A DNA stretch of 64,000 nt from an uncultured Bacteroidota bacterium (GCA_913047695.1 CAJWUI010000001.1:62001-126000); one strand, 5' to 3'; positions 38,363 to 47,325 are shown, counted from the first letter of the stretch. Notes: generated by a model from the letters alone, not told the origin. Numbers and translations are program-made.

Positions 38363-39646
38363 TTATAAGAAAGGTTTAATCTTTTCTTTTAATCTATCTA
38401 TTCCTAAATTACCCAAGCTTCCGATATGTTTATGTTTTACTTTTCGATCAGGTTTAAATTTTCCTTTTTCTATAACATTTGCTAAGTACCCATAGGCATC
38501 CCTAAATGTCTTACCTTTTAAAACTTCTTTGTTTAGCGATTCAACTGTGAAAAGATGATCATATTTTTTTTGATCGGTAATATTATTTGAGACCTTGATT
38601 TTGGGTAAACTTAAAAGTAGAATTTCTAAACATACTTTAGTTTCATTAATAGATTCAATTAATGCACCTTTAGCTTGTTGTAGATCTCTATGATAGCCGC
38701 TAGGAAGATTAGATGTTAAAAGGGTTAGCTGATTTGGTAATCCTTTAATCATATTAAATTTTGCCCTTGCTAATTCAAATAAATCTGGATTTTTTTTGTG
38801 AGGCATAATGCTCGATCCTGTAGTCAAATCATTAGGGAATGAAATAAAATCATAATCTTGTCCCATATAAAGACATATATCCATACACAATTTGGAAAGA
38901 GTATCTCCAAAAGATGATAAAGAAATTGCAACACTTTTTTCAAGCTTTCCTCTACTCATCTGTGCAGCAATAGAATTAATCTTGAGCTCCGAAAATCCCA
39001 GTATTTTAGTAGTTAATTCTCTATCTATTGGAAATGAACTTCCGTAACCTGCTGCACTTCCAAGTGGATTTTGATCTGTAATTTTGTATGCACTTTGCCA
39101 AAAGTACAGATCATCTATTAAACATTCAGCATATGCAGAAAACCATAAACCAAAGGATGAGGGCATTGCAATTTGGAGATGTGTATAACCAGGGAGTAGG
39201 TTATCTTGATATTTTTCTGCTAATGACAGAAGTAGATCAAAAAGCTTAATTATTTTCGTTTTAATTTCAATTAATTCTTTTTTAACATAAAGATGCATAG
39301 CAACTAATACCTGATCATTTCTTGATCTTGCAGTATGAACTTTTTTCCCAACTTCTCCAAGTCTTTTGGTTAAAAAATATTCGATTTTTGAATGTACATC
39401 TTCAAATTCCTTTTCAATTTTAAAGGTTTTATTTTTTATTTCTTTTTTAATTTCATCAAAAACTAAACAGAGTTGTTTAACCTCATCATTATTTATTAAT
39501 CCTACTCTTCCGAGCATTTTAACGTGTGCTATTGAAGCTTCACAATCAAATTGTGCAAGCACCATATCATATTCTCGGTCTTTTCCTACAGTAAAAGAGT
39601 CTACTTTTTCGTTTAGGTTATTTCCTTTTTTTTGCCAAAGTTTCAT
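38363..39646 (-). CDS. argH: Argininosuccinate lyase
   Basis: A 427-residue protein with the fumarase/aspartase superfamily signature GSSIMPHKKNPD and ArgH motifs VHTARSRNDQV and GYTHLQIAMPSSFG. It splits argininosuccinate into arginine and fumarate, the last step of the pathway. It is the final gene of the reverse-strand arginine operon and lies one base from argE. Slightly shorter than proteobacterial ArgH (about 460), normal for Bacteroidetes. Confidence 0.96.
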   Translation of the reverse strand: MKLWQKKGNNLNEKVDSFTVGKDREYDMVLAQFDCEASIAHVKMLGRVGLINNDEVKQLCLVFDEIKKEIKNKTFKIEKEFEDVHSKIEYFLTKRLGEVGKKVHTARSRNDQVLVAMHLYVKKELIEIKTKIIKLFDLLLSLAEKYQDNLLPGYTHLQIAMPSSFGLWFSAYAECLIDDLYFWQSAYKITDQNPLGSAAGYGSSFPIDRELTTKILGFSELKINSIAAQMSRGKLEKSVAISLSSFGDTLSKLCMDICLYMGQDYDFISFPNDLTTGSSIMPHKKNPDLFELARAKFNMIKGLPNQLTLLTSNLPSGYHRDLQQAKGALIESINETKVCLEILLLSLPKIKVSNNITDQKKYDHLFTVESLNKEVLKGKTFRDAYGYLANVIEKGKFKPDRKVKHKHIGSLGNLGIDRLKEKIKPFL

Positions 39647-39647
39647 A

Positions 39648-40694
39648 TTAAATTATTTGTTTTAGTAGATTGATATAAATTGAAATACCTTCCTCAATTT
39701 CTTTGATATAAATAAATTCATCAGCAGAATGTGAGCGAGTAGAGTCTCCAGGACCAAGTTTTAAAGAAGGGCAGCTCAATGATGCTTGATCTGATAGGGT
39801 AGGTGAACCATATGTTTTTCTTCCTAACTTTTTTCCGGCTTTTACAATTGGATGATCAATACTTATTGAAGAACTTTTTAGGTGTAGTGATCTTGCTTTT
39901 ACATTACAGGGCAAAGCTTTTTGTATCACTTCATCGATCTCATTATTTTGATAGCATTCATTTACCCTGACATCGAGTACCAATTTGACTTCAGATGGAA
40001 CTACGTTATGCTGACTACCAGCATTAATTTGCGTGAGTGTTAATTTTACGGGACCTAAAATTGGTGACACCTTTTCAAAAGAAATATTTTCAATTTTTTT
40101 AATTATTTCAGGTAATTTCATAAGTGGATTGTCCGTATTAGGATGTGCAGCATGACTCGGTGTTCCTATAATTTCAATATCAAAAACAACCAAACCTTTC
40201 TCTGCAATTGCTAATTCCATTTGAGTTGGCTCTCCGATTATGGCAAAGTCAATCTTAGGCAAGTAGGGTATTAAATAACGTAAACTTTTATCTCCTGCAG
40301 TTTCTTCTTCTGCAGATGCTACCATTAAAAGATTATATTTTAAGTTTGAGTTCTCGTAGAAATAATTAAAGCAAGCCAGAAGAGAAACTAATGCTCCACC
40401 TGCATCATTACTTCCTAGGCCATATAATTTACCATCTAAAATGTCAGCTTTAAAAGGATCTCTACTATAGGCTTTATTTGGAAGAACTGTATCGTGATGT
40501 GAATTAAGTAATATAGTTGGTTTTTTAGGATCAAATGATTTATTTACAGCCCATAAATTATTTTCTTTCCTTTCAAAAGGTATATTAAAATCTTGAAACC
40601 ATTTCTCAAGACGTTTTGCTGTTCCAGATTCATTTTTAGAGAAAGATTCTATTTCAATCAAATCTTGTAATAATTTTATTGCTCTTTGATTCAT
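39648..40694 (-). CDS. argE: M20-family deacylase (acetylornithine/acetylcitrulline deacetylase)
   Basis: A 348-residue zinc peptidase-like protein. Metal ligands are in LLNSHHDTV, GLGSNDAGG and SAEEETAGD, and a dimerisation domain is in the middle. Because the carbamoyltransferase of this cluster acts on an acylated substrate, this enzyme probably removes the acyl group from N-acyl-citrulline rather than N-acyl-ornithine. Whether the group is acetyl or succinyl is not visible. It lies two bases from argB. Confidence 0.88.
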   Translation of the reverse strand: MNQRAIKLLQDLIEIESFSKNESGTAKRLEKWFQDFNIPFERKENNLWAVNKSFDPKKPTILLNSHHDTVLPNKAYSRDPFKADILDGKLYGLGSNDAGGALVSLLACFNYFYENSNLKYNLLMVASAEEETAGDKSLRYLIPYLPKIDFAIIGEPTQMELAIAEKGLVVFDIEIIGTPSHAAHPNTDNPLMKLPEIIKKIENISFEKVSPILGPVKLTLTQINAGSQHNVVPSEVKLVLDVRVNECYQNNEIDEVIQKALPCNVKARSLHLKSSSISIDHPIVKAGKKLGRKTYGSPTLSDQASLSCPSLKLGPGDSTRSHSADEFIYIKEIEEGISIYINLLKQII

Positions 40695-40696
40695 AA

Positions 40697-41470
40697 TTAC
40701 TTTTTAATTTTAGTAAATGGTTTTTTTACCGAAAAAATATTTGAATTTCCAATACGAATTTCTTGAACACCTTTTTCTAAACATTCGAAACAATTATGTA
40801 ATTTAGGTATCATACCTTGGGATATAGTTCCTCTATTTTTTAGTTCATGATATTTTTCCGTATCAATAAAAGGTATAACAGAGTTTTCATCATTAATATT
40901 TTCTAGAACTCCCATTTTCTCGAAGCAATATGTTAGGATAACTTTAAAATTTTTAGATAAAGCTGATGCAATTGAAGCAGCAATCGTATCAGCATTTGTA
41001 TTTAGAAGCTGTCCCTTTCTGTCGTGGGTAACTGAACAACAAACGGGAACAATATTTTGTTTAATTAGCCCTGTAAAAAACGGAATATTTATTTCAGTTA
41101 AATCGCCAACAAAACCAAAATCAATATCCTGTATTGGTCTTTTTATTCCAGAGTAAGCATTTCCGTCTGCACCAGAAATTCCTAAAGCATTACAAGAAAT
41201 TGACTGAAGAAGTGAAACGATTTTTTTATTTACTTTCCCTGCATAGACCATTGTTATAAGATCAAGACTTTCAGAATCTGTAATTCTTCTTCCACCTTCA
41301 ATTTTAATTTCTATACCTATTTTTTTAGAGATATTATTAGCTTCCTTACCACCGCCATGGATTAAAATCTTAGATTCTTCTAGGCTAGCGAAATCTTCTA
41401 AAAATGATCTTAAAGAATCCTTGTTTTCAATTACTTTTCCACCAATTTTGACAACATGTAATTTATCCAT
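40697..41470 (-). CDS. argB: N-acylglutamate kinase (acetylglutamate kinase family)
   Basis: A 257-residue amino-acid-kinase fold with VKIGGKVIE at the start, the substrate and phosphate loop ILIHGGGKEANNIS, and NTNADTIAASIASAL near the nucleotide site. It phosphorylates N-acetyl- (or N-succinyl-) glutamate. The start overlaps the end of argF' by eight bases. It lacks the N-terminal helix of arginine-inhibited hexameric forms, so feedback control by arginine at this enzyme is less likely, consistent with control at the transcript. Confidence 0.93.
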   Translation of the reverse strand: MDKLHVVKIGGKVIENKDSLRSFLEDFASLEESKILIHGGGKEANNISKKIGIEIKIEGGRRITDSESLDLITMVYAGKVNKKIVSLLQSISCNALGISGADGNAYSGIKRPIQDIDFGFVGDLTEINIPFFTGLIKQNIVPVCCSVTHDRKGQLLNTNADTIAASIASALSKNFKVILTYCFEKMGVLENINDENSVIPFIDTEKYHELKNRGTISQGMIPKLHNCFECLEKGVQEIRIGNSNIFSVKKPFTKIKK

Positions 41471-42410
41471 TTTCTAGTATTTTTTTTAATACTAATTGAG
41501 CAGAATATGTCCTATTATTTGCTTGTTCAATAATTAATGAATTATTGCTATCCAAAACATCATCTGACGCGACTATATTTCTTCTAATTGGCAAACAGTG
41601 CATAAATCTTGCATTATTGGTGAGTTTCATTTTTTTTGCTGTTATCATCCAGGTGTCGTCAGTTTTTAAAATTTTTCCATAATCCGAGTATGAACACCAA
41701 TTTTTAGCATAGACAAAATCGGCACCTTCTAATGCTTCTTCTTGACTGTAAACTATAGTGTTGTCGCCTATAATTAGGGGATTCAACTCATAACCTTTGG
41801 GTTGAGCAATAACTAAATCACAATCTATATTGTTTGCCATCCTAACAAACGAATTTCCAACCGCATGTGGTAATGCTTTTGGATGAGGAGCCCATGTAAG
41901 AACAATTTTTGGACGTTTTACTTTATTCTTTTCTTTAATTGTAATTGCATCAGCTAAAGCTTGAAGTGGGTGTGCAGTAGCACTTTCCATGTTAATAACT
42001 GGTATACTCGCATATTTTATAAAACTTTTTAGAACAATTTCGTTCTCATCATTTTCTTTGCTATTTAAACTCGCAAAAGCTCTTATTCCAACCATATCGC
42101 AATATTGTGAAACAACAGCTGCAGCTTCTTTAATATGCTCTGAGCGTAAACCACTCATTTGAGTACCATCCTCAAATTCTAATGCCCATGCTTCATTTGA
42201 AAAATTCATTATCATTGTTTTCAATCCTAAAAGCTGTGCTGCTTTTTGTGAACTTAGACGCGTTCTTAGACTAGGATTAAAAAAAAGCATTCCTAAATTT
42301 TTTTGATTTCCAAGTGATTTAAAAGCAAATGGATTTTTTTTTAGTTCAATTGCTTCATTTACAGCCTCACTAAGGCTAGGCAGATCGTCAAGAGTTAAAA
42401 ATTGTTGCAT
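41463..42410 (-). CDS. argF': N-acylornithine carbamoyltransferase (AOTCase/SOTCase)
   Basis: A 315-residue transcarbamylase. The carbamoyl-phosphate loop reads NPSLRTRLS instead of the S-x-R-T-R of ornithine carbamoyltransferase, and EAWALEFEDGTQM and HCLPIRR match the acylornithine group used by Bacteroidetes and Xanthomonas. The residue at the position that, as I recall, separates succinyl-specific (Pro in Bacteroides fragilis) from acetyl-specific (Glu in Xanthomonas) enzymes is Ser90 here, so the acyl group cannot be assigned. It acts before the deacylase in this version of the pathway. It ends directly at argD's stop. Confidence 0.92.
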   Translation of the reverse strand: MQQFLTLDDLPSLSEAVNEAIELKKNPFAFKSLGNQKNLGMLFFNPSLRTRLSSQKAAQLLGLKTMIMNFSNEAWALEFEDGTQMSGLRSEHIKEAAAVVSQYCDMVGIRAFASLNSKENDENEIVLKSFIKYASIPVINMESATAHPLQALADAITIKEKNKVKRPKIVLTWAPHPKALPHAVGNSFVRMANNIDCDLVIAQPKGYELNPLIIGDNTIVYSQEEALEGADFVYAKNWCSYSDYGKILKTDDTWMITAKKMKLTNNARFMHCLPIRRNIVASDDVLDSNNSLIIEQANNRTYSAQLVLKKILENG

Positions 42411-43550
42411 TCAATAATAGTTTTTTTTCAATTCATTTTCAAGAGACTTGAAAAAGTAGTCAAAATGTTTTTCTTGTATTGTAAGAGGAGGTAATATTCT
42501 TATAACATTTTTGTTACTGCTTCCTCCGGTAAAAATTTTGTGATCATAAATTAATTTTTTTCTTAATGAGGACACTTCAAAATCAAATTCTAAACCTAAC
42601 ATCAATCCCCTTCCTTTAATTTTGTTTATTTTCTTTATTGAAGATGCTTTATTTTTAAAATATTTTTCAAGAGATTTAGTCTTTTCTTGTAGATTATCTT
42701 TTTTAATAATATCTAGAACTGCAAGTGATGCTCTACACGCAAGATGGTTTCCGCCAAACGTAGTTCCGAGAAGGCCGTGAGTTGCCTTTATTTTTGGATT
42801 AACTAAAATCCCACCAATTGGAAAACCATTTCCCATACCTTTGGCCATTGTGATGATATCAGGATTTATTTTGAACTTTTGAAAAGCAAAAAAAGTTCCT
42901 GATCTTCCAAAACCTGATTGGACTTCATCCGCCACCAGAGAGCTACGGTATTTCTCACAAAGTTTTTCCATCCCGCAAACAAATTTTTCATTTGGTTCAT
43001 CCAATCCGCCTACTCCTTGAATTGCTTCAAAAATTACTGCGCAAACATCTCCTTTAGCAAGCTCAACCTCTAAAGATATAAGATCATTAAATGGTAAAAA
43101 AGTAACCAGTTGTTGTTCATTTAATGGGGCAGTAATTTTTGCATTGTCTGTGGCTGCAACGGCTGCAGAGGTTCTTCCATGAAATGAATTTTTAAATGCA
43201 ACAATCCTTCTTTTTTTGGTATGAAATGAAGCTAGTTTTAAAGCGTTTTCAATTGCTTCTGCACCGCTATTACATAAGAAAAGTTCATAATTATCGAGTG
43301 AAGAATGTTCGCCAATTGCATCTGCCAATCTTTTTTGAAGTGGATTTTGAATTGCATTAGAATAAAATGCAATTTGATCTAATTGATTTTTTATTTGTTT
43401 AACATAATGAGGGTGACTATGACCAATAGATATAACTGCATGACCTCCATACAGATCTAGATATTTCGTACCATCATTGTCATAGACATAGACATCTTTC
43501 GCACTGCTAGGCTTTACTTGATAAAGTGGATATACGTCAAATAAATTCAT
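42411..43550 (-). CDS. argD: Acetylornithine aminotransferase (class III, PLP-dependent)
   Basis: A 379-residue class III aminotransferase. Landmarks are YLDLYGGHAVISIGHSHP, the PLP-phosphate site SGAEAIENALKLA, FEAIQGVGG, the Asp in ADEVQSGFGRSG, and the Schiff-base Lys in MAKGMGNGFPIGG. It converts N-acylglutamate semialdehyde to N-acylornithine with glutamate as donor. It sits between argF' (no gap) and proC (14-base gap). Confidence 0.95.
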   Translation of the reverse strand: MNLFDVYPLYQVKPSSAKDVYVYDNDGTKYLDLYGGHAVISIGHSHPHYVKQIKNQLDQIAFYSNAIQNPLQKRLADAIGEHSSLDNYELFLCNSGAEAIENALKLASFHTKKRRIVAFKNSFHGRTSAAVAATDNAKITAPLNEQQLVTFLPFNDLISLEVELAKGDVCAVIFEAIQGVGGLDEPNEKFVCGMEKLCEKYRSSLVADEVQSGFGRSGTFFAFQKFKINPDIITMAKGMGNGFPIGGILVNPKIKATHGLLGTTFGGNHLACRASLAVLDIIKKDNLQEKTKSLEKYFKNKASSIKKINKIKGRGLMLGLEFDFEVSSLRKKLIYDHKIFTGGSSNKNVIRILPPLTIQEKHFDYFFKSLENELKKNYY

Positions 43551-43564
43551 TTATATTGGATTTA

Positions 43565-44359
43565 TTATTGTTTAGCGATTTCATTTATTTTATCAAAAGA
43601 TGCATTAAGACCTCTAATAAGTGATGAGCTCAATCCTTGATGCTCCATTTCATTTAAACCTGTAATTGTACAACCTCTTGGTGTTGTCACTCTGTCTATC
43701 TCTTCTTCAGGGTGTGTACCAGTTTCAATAAGAAGACTGGATGCACCCATTGCAGTTTGCATCGACATTTTTAATGCTATATCTGCATCAAACCCTAATT
43801 GAACACCACCTTGTGTTGTAGCTCTAATTAATCTCATCCAGAAAGCGATTCCACTTGCACATAAAACCGTAGCAGCTTGCATATGGCTTTCCTCGATAAT
43901 TAAAGTTGTTCCTAAGCCATTAAATATTGCCTCCCCAATTGCTAAAACCTTTTTCCCATTTTTGTTACTACACAGGCATGTCATAGATTTTTTTACAGAT
44001 ATAGCTGTATTAGGCATTGATCTTATAATTGGTAATTTATTTCCGATAATTTTTTCTACACGTTCAAGAGTATATCCTGTAACTGTTGATATGACTATAT
44101 GATTATCCTTCAGATCTGGACTAATATTTTCCAAAACATTATCTAACTGGTCGGGCTGTACGGCAAAAATTAAAATATCCGAATTTTTAACTGCCACATT
44201 ATTATCTTTTGTTATAAAAACATTTTTATATTCTTTCATAAATTCAATGGAATCTAAATTCCTTTTTGTTAAATATAAAGTTGTGTGAGTGTTATTAATT
44301 ATTAAGCCCTTAGCAATACTCAGGCCTAAATTTCCAGTTCCAATGACAGCTATTTTCAT
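43565..44359 (-). CDS. proC: Pyrroline-5-carboxylate reductase
   Basis: A 264-residue protein with an N-terminal NAD(P)-binding motif AVIGTGNLGLSIAKGL and the C-terminal ProC signature (GCTITGLNEMEHQGLSSSLI). PNTAISVKKSMTCL marks the cofactor-substrate groove. It makes proline from pyrroline-5-carboxylate. Its place inside the arginine operon is common in Flavobacteria and links proline and arginine supply, which share the glutamate-semialdehyde/ornithine branch. Confidence 0.94.
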   Translation of the reverse strand: MKIAVIGTGNLGLSIAKGLIINNTHTTLYLTKRNLDSIEFMKEYKNVFITKDNNVAVKNSDILIFAVQPDQLDNVLENISPDLKDNHIVISTVTGYTLERVEKIIGNKLPIIRSMPNTAISVKKSMTCLCSNKNGKKVLAIGEAIFNGLGTTLIIEESHMQAATVLCASGIAFWMRLIRATTQGGVQLGFDADIALKMSMQTAMGASSLLIETGTHPEEEIDRVTTPRGCTITGLNEMEHQGLSSSLIRGLNASFDKINEIAKQ

Positions 44360-44368
44360 TTTTTTATT

Positions 44369-45340
44369 TTAAAAAGTTGAGGCCTTTAGTTGAAGTCCCG
44401 CATTTTCTTCCCAGCCCATAATAATATTTGTGTTTTGTATCGCTTGACCTGCGGCTCCTTTGATTAGATTGTCAAGAATACTAGTAATTAATAATATATT
44501 TTCATGTTTGTACAAATGCAAAAAACAGTAGTTACTATTAATTACAGATTTTAAACTAATTTCATTTTCAGATATTAATGTAAATGGATGCTCCTTGTAA
44601 AAATTTTTATAAATCCTTTTGACATCATTAAGGCTCCCATCATATTCAGTGTAGCAAGTTGAAAAAATTCCTCTTGTAAAATTTCCGCGATTAGGAAGAA
44701 AATTAATTTTTGGGTTACTGCCTAATTGATTTACACTTTCATATATTTCTTTTATGTGTTGATGCTTAAATGGCTTATACCATGAAAAGTTATTATTTCT
44801 CCAACTAAAGTGGGATGTTGGATTAAGGCTAATTCCTGCCCCTGTACTCCCGGTTGTAGCATTGATGTGTAAAGTATTTTTTAAATTTTGATTTTGTGCA
44901 AGAGGTAAAATAGACAATTGAATAGCTGTAGCGAAACACCCTGGGTTTGCAACAGAATCTGAGGATATAATTTTTTCTCTTTGTAGTTCAGGAAGACCGT
45001 AAACAAAATTTCGCCCATTAAAACTACTATCCATTTTTAATCTAAAATCATTACCTAAATCAACTATCAATGTCTTTTTGGAGAAATCATTATTTTTTAA
45101 AAATTCTTTTGAGTTACCATGACCTAAACACAAGTAGACAACATCAATATTTTTATTTATTCTTTTTGTAAATTTTATTTCGGTTTGACCCAACAAATCA
45201 GCGTGGCATATTGAAATTTTTTCACCTTCTTTAGACCTACTATAGACAAAATCTAATTCCAAAGAGGGGTGTTGAAGAATTAATCTAATAAGCTCTCCAC
45301 CTGTATAACCAGAACCACCAACAACTCCTACACTAATCAT
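44369..45340 (-). CDS. argC: N-acetyl-gamma-glutamyl-phosphate reductase
   Basis: A 323-residue protein with GVVGGSGYTGGELIRLI (NADP-binding), the active-site Cys in SVANPGCFATAIQLS, and a His-containing dimerisation region (FKHQHIKEI). It reduces acylglutamyl phosphate to the semialdehyde. The start overlaps the end of argG by eight bases, so coupled translation is likely. Confidence 0.95.
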   Translation of the reverse strand: MISVGVVGGSGYTGGELIRLILQHPSLELDFVYSRSKEGEKISICHADLLGQTEIKFTKRINKNIDVVYLCLGHGNSKEFLKNNDFSKKTLIVDLGNDFRLKMDSSFNGRNFVYGLPELQREKIISSDSVANPGCFATAIQLSILPLAQNQNLKNTLHINATTGSTGAGISLNPTSHFSWRNNNFSWYKPFKHQHIKEIYESVNQLGSNPKINFLPNRGNFTRGIFSTCYTEYDGSLNDVKRIYKNFYKEHPFTLISENEISLKSVINSNYCFLHLYKHENILLITSILDNLIKGAAGQAIQNTNIIMGWEENAGLQLKASTF

Positions 45341-46526
45341 CTTTTTTATTTAAATAGTGATATACTTTTGACGAATTTCCAGTTAATTTGATAAATCCTT
45401 TTGCTTCTTCAGCTGTCCAACCTTCATTAATTTCTCCATATTTACCTAATTTTGTTAACATTAAATCGTTTGGAGAATCAATTCCCTCAAGTTCATACCT
45501 GTAAGGATGTAATTTGAGATATACTTTACCGCTAACTTTTTTCTGGCTACTTTCCATAAATGCCTCCAAATCTCTCATAACAGGATCTAAATAATGGCCT
45601 TCATGTAGTTGCATCCCATAAAAATTACTAAGTTGTTCTTTTTGAAAAAGTTGCCATTTACTCAAAGTGTGTTTTTCTAAAAGATGATGCGCTTTAATAA
45701 TTATAATTGGAGCTGCAGCTTCAAACCCAACTCTTCCCTTAATTCCAATGATAGTGTCACCAACATGAATATCACGACCTATTCCAAAATCTTTTGCTAA
45801 AATTTGCAGTCTTTGAATTAGCTTGGATGGTTTACCCCTTTCTCCATTAATAGCAAATAGTTCACCAGTTTTGAATTCTATTTGTAATTTTACTGATTCA
45901 GATTTAATTACTTTACTTGGGTAGGCTGAATCGGGTAAAGGATCCCTAGAGTTTAATGTTTCAGCACCGCCTACACTTGTACCCCATAGTCCAGTATTTA
46001 TTGAGTATTTAGCTTTCTCCCAAGATATATTTATCCCACGTGAATTTAAATATTTAATTTCACTTTCTCTTGAGAGGTTTTGATCTCTAATTAATGAAAT
46101 AATTTCAATTTCTGGAGCTAGAATTTGAAAGATCATATCAAAACGAACTTGATCGTTACCTGCTCCTGTACTACCATGGGCTATATACTTCGCATTTATT
46201 GATTTAGCATAGGATACTATTTCAACAGCCTGAATAATCCTTTCAGCACTTACAGACAAGGGGTAGGTATTATTTTTTAGAACATTTCCAAAAATTAAAT
46301 ATTTGACAATTTTGTTATAAAACGTTTCTAAACCGTTCACGTTTTTATACTTATAGGCACCTATTTCATAGGCTCTTTTCTCCATTAATTTGATATCATT
46401 ATCTGAGAATCCTCCCGTATTTATACAAACTGCATGTACTTCATATTCTTCTTGAGATAATTTCTTAAGTGAATATGAGGTGTCTAATCCACCGCTATAA
46501 GCCAAAACTAGTTTTTTTTGTTCCAT
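45333..46526 (-). CDS. argG: Argininosuccinate synthase
   Basis: A 397-residue ATP-pyrophosphatase with the PP-loop LAYSGGLDTSYSLKKL, GSTGAGNDQVRFD, and the citrulline/aspartate site around NTGLWGTSVGGAETL. It joins citrulline and aspartate. The proximal position, just behind the GNAT gene, differs from organisms where argG lies beside argH at the end. Confidence 0.95.
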   Translation of the reverse strand: MEQKKLVLAYSGGLDTSYSLKKLSQEEYEVHAVCINTGGFSDNDIKLMEKRAYEIGAYKYKNVNGLETFYNKIVKYLIFGNVLKNNTYPLSVSAERIIQAVEIVSYAKSINAKYIAHGSTGAGNDQVRFDMIFQILAPEIEIISLIRDQNLSRESEIKYLNSRGINISWEKAKYSINTGLWGTSVGGAETLNSRDPLPDSAYPSKVIKSESVKLQIEFKTGELFAINGERGKPSKLIQRLQILAKDFGIGRDIHVGDTIIGIKGRVGFEAAAPIIIIKAHHLLEKHTLSKWQLFQKEQLSNFYGMQLHEGHYLDPVMRDLEAFMESSQKKVSGKVYLKLHPYRYELEGIDSPNDLMLTKLGKYGEINEGWTAEEAKGFIKLTGNSSKVYHYLNKKDD

Positions 46527-46538
46527 TTTATTTTTTTT

Positions 46539-47111
46539 TTAAGATAAATTTGATCTAATACTTTTATCCTGTTTAGTCTTTATGTTATTTTGTTCTGGAT
46601 CGTATAACATTCCAGTGCATAAACACATTTGTCTTTCTGTTCTTGTCAAGATGTCATAATTTTTACAAGTTTGACATCCTTTCCAAAATTCTGGATCATC
46701 TGTTAATTCTGAAAAGTGGACTGGCTTATAGCCAAGGTCATAATTTATTTTCATTACAGGCATACCTGTCGTAATTCCGAAGACTTTAGCTTTTGGATAT
46801 TTTTTAAGGGAAAGTTCAAAAACTTGTTTTTTTATTTTTCGTGCCAGACCTTTTCCTCTGTAATTTGGTGCAACTATTAATCCAGAATGTGCTACATATT
46901 TTCCATGTCCCCAAATTTCTATATAACAAAACCCTGCAAATTTTTCTAAATCCAGTGCTATAACAGCATTTCTATTTTCAATTTTTTTAGCAATATATTC
47001 AGGAGTCCTTCGGGCAATACCAGTACCCCTAACCTTTGCTGATTCGTCGATGCAAAGACTTATTTCTCTACAATATATAATGTGTTCCGCTTTTGCGTGT
47101 AAAATTTTCAT
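46539..47111 (-). CDS. GNAT-family N-acyltransferase heading the arginine operon, with Cys cluster
   Basis: A 190-residue protein. Acetyl-CoA site LIVAPNYRGKGLARKIKK (about 78-95) is a clear GNAT motif. After the GNAT core, four cysteines occur as C146-x2-C149 and C163-x-C165 (GCQTCKNYD and MCLCTGMLYD), a metal-site pattern. No argA or argJ is present in the window, so as the first gene of a complete arginine operon this protein is the best candidate for making N-acylglutamate. That is inferred from position and family. Its ATG lies behind the leader/attenuator region. Confidence 0.82.
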   Translation of the reverse strand: MKILHAKAEHIIYCREISLCIDESAKVRGTGIARRTPEYIAKKIENRNAVIALDLEKFAGFCYIEIWGHGKYVAHSGLIVAPNYRGKGLARKIKKQVFELSLKKYPKAKVFGITTGMPVMKINYDLGYKPVHFSELTDDPEFWKGCQTCKNYDILTRTERQMCLCTGMLYDPEQNNIKTKQDKSIRSNLS

Positions 47112-47163
47112 AAATGTTTAAGTGAAATGTAAAATGAGATGAAAGGGGGAGAAGGGCTAACCA

Positions 47164-47218
47164 TACTCCAAAAAAGGCTACACCCCAATGGGGCGATAAC
47201 GCAAGCGAAAGGTTGTAG
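47164..47218 (-). promoter_or_regulatory. Candidate transcription attenuator of the arginine operon
   Basis: Overlaps the leader-peptide gene. On the reverse strand, CTACAACC pairs with GGTGTAG (one bulge; outer arms at 47214-47218 and 47178-47182), and TTTTTT follows two bases later, a terminator-like layout. The competing pairing CGATAAC (47218-47224) with GTTATCG (47194-47200) uses overlapping bases. Arg codons CGC, CGT and CGC lie inside these arms, so ribosome stalling on low Arg-tRNA would disturb the terminator. The block is visibly richer in G+C than its surroundings. Confidence 0.55.
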
Positions 47219-47264
47219 TTATCGTCGAAAATGTAATTAAACTAAAAAATTTGTTTTCTAACAT
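47178..47264 (-). CDS. Putative arginine-operon leader peptide (28 residues)
   Basis: ATG at 47264, 28 codons, TAG at 47178-47180. The peptide ends FRLRYRPIGV, giving three Arg codons within five residues, placed exactly in the arms of the downstream hairpin. A run of Thr and Phe precedes it. The promoter's -7 box ends eight bases before the ATG, so the transcript would begin within a few bases of the start codon (leaderless). Ribosome-mediated attenuation of arginine synthesis is inferred from this layout. Confidence 0.55.
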   Translation of the reverse strand: MLENKFFSLITFSTITTTFRLRYRPIGV

Positions 47265-47271
47265 GATAATA

Positions 47272-47302
47272 CAAAATTCATGTAAAAATTTGAGAAAACA
47301 AA
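47272..47302 (-). promoter_or_regulatory. Promoter of the arginine operon
   Basis: On the reverse strand, TTTG (47299-47302), exactly 19 bases, then GAATTTTG (47272-47279). This matches the Bacteroidetes consensus TTTG-N19-TAnnTTTG except for the first base of the -7 box. Confidence 0.6.
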
Positions 47303-47324
47303 AAAAAAAATCTCTTTTCTCAAA
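47289..47324. promoter_or_regulatory. 10-bp inverted repeat between divergent arg and tilS promoters
   Basis: TTTGAGAAAA (47289-47298) and TTTTCTCAAA (47315-47324) are exact inverted copies 16 bases apart. The left arm fills the spacer between the arg -33 and -7 boxes, and the right arm ends one base before the tilS -33 box. It could be an operator for a dimeric regulator or simply a hairpin. Confidence 0.45.
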
Positions 47325-47325
47325 A

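Noticed and set aside
47108-47164. 18-residue frame overlapping the GNAT start codon by ATGA
   Set aside because: Possible coupling peptide, but with no amino-acid bias or other evidence; likely chance.
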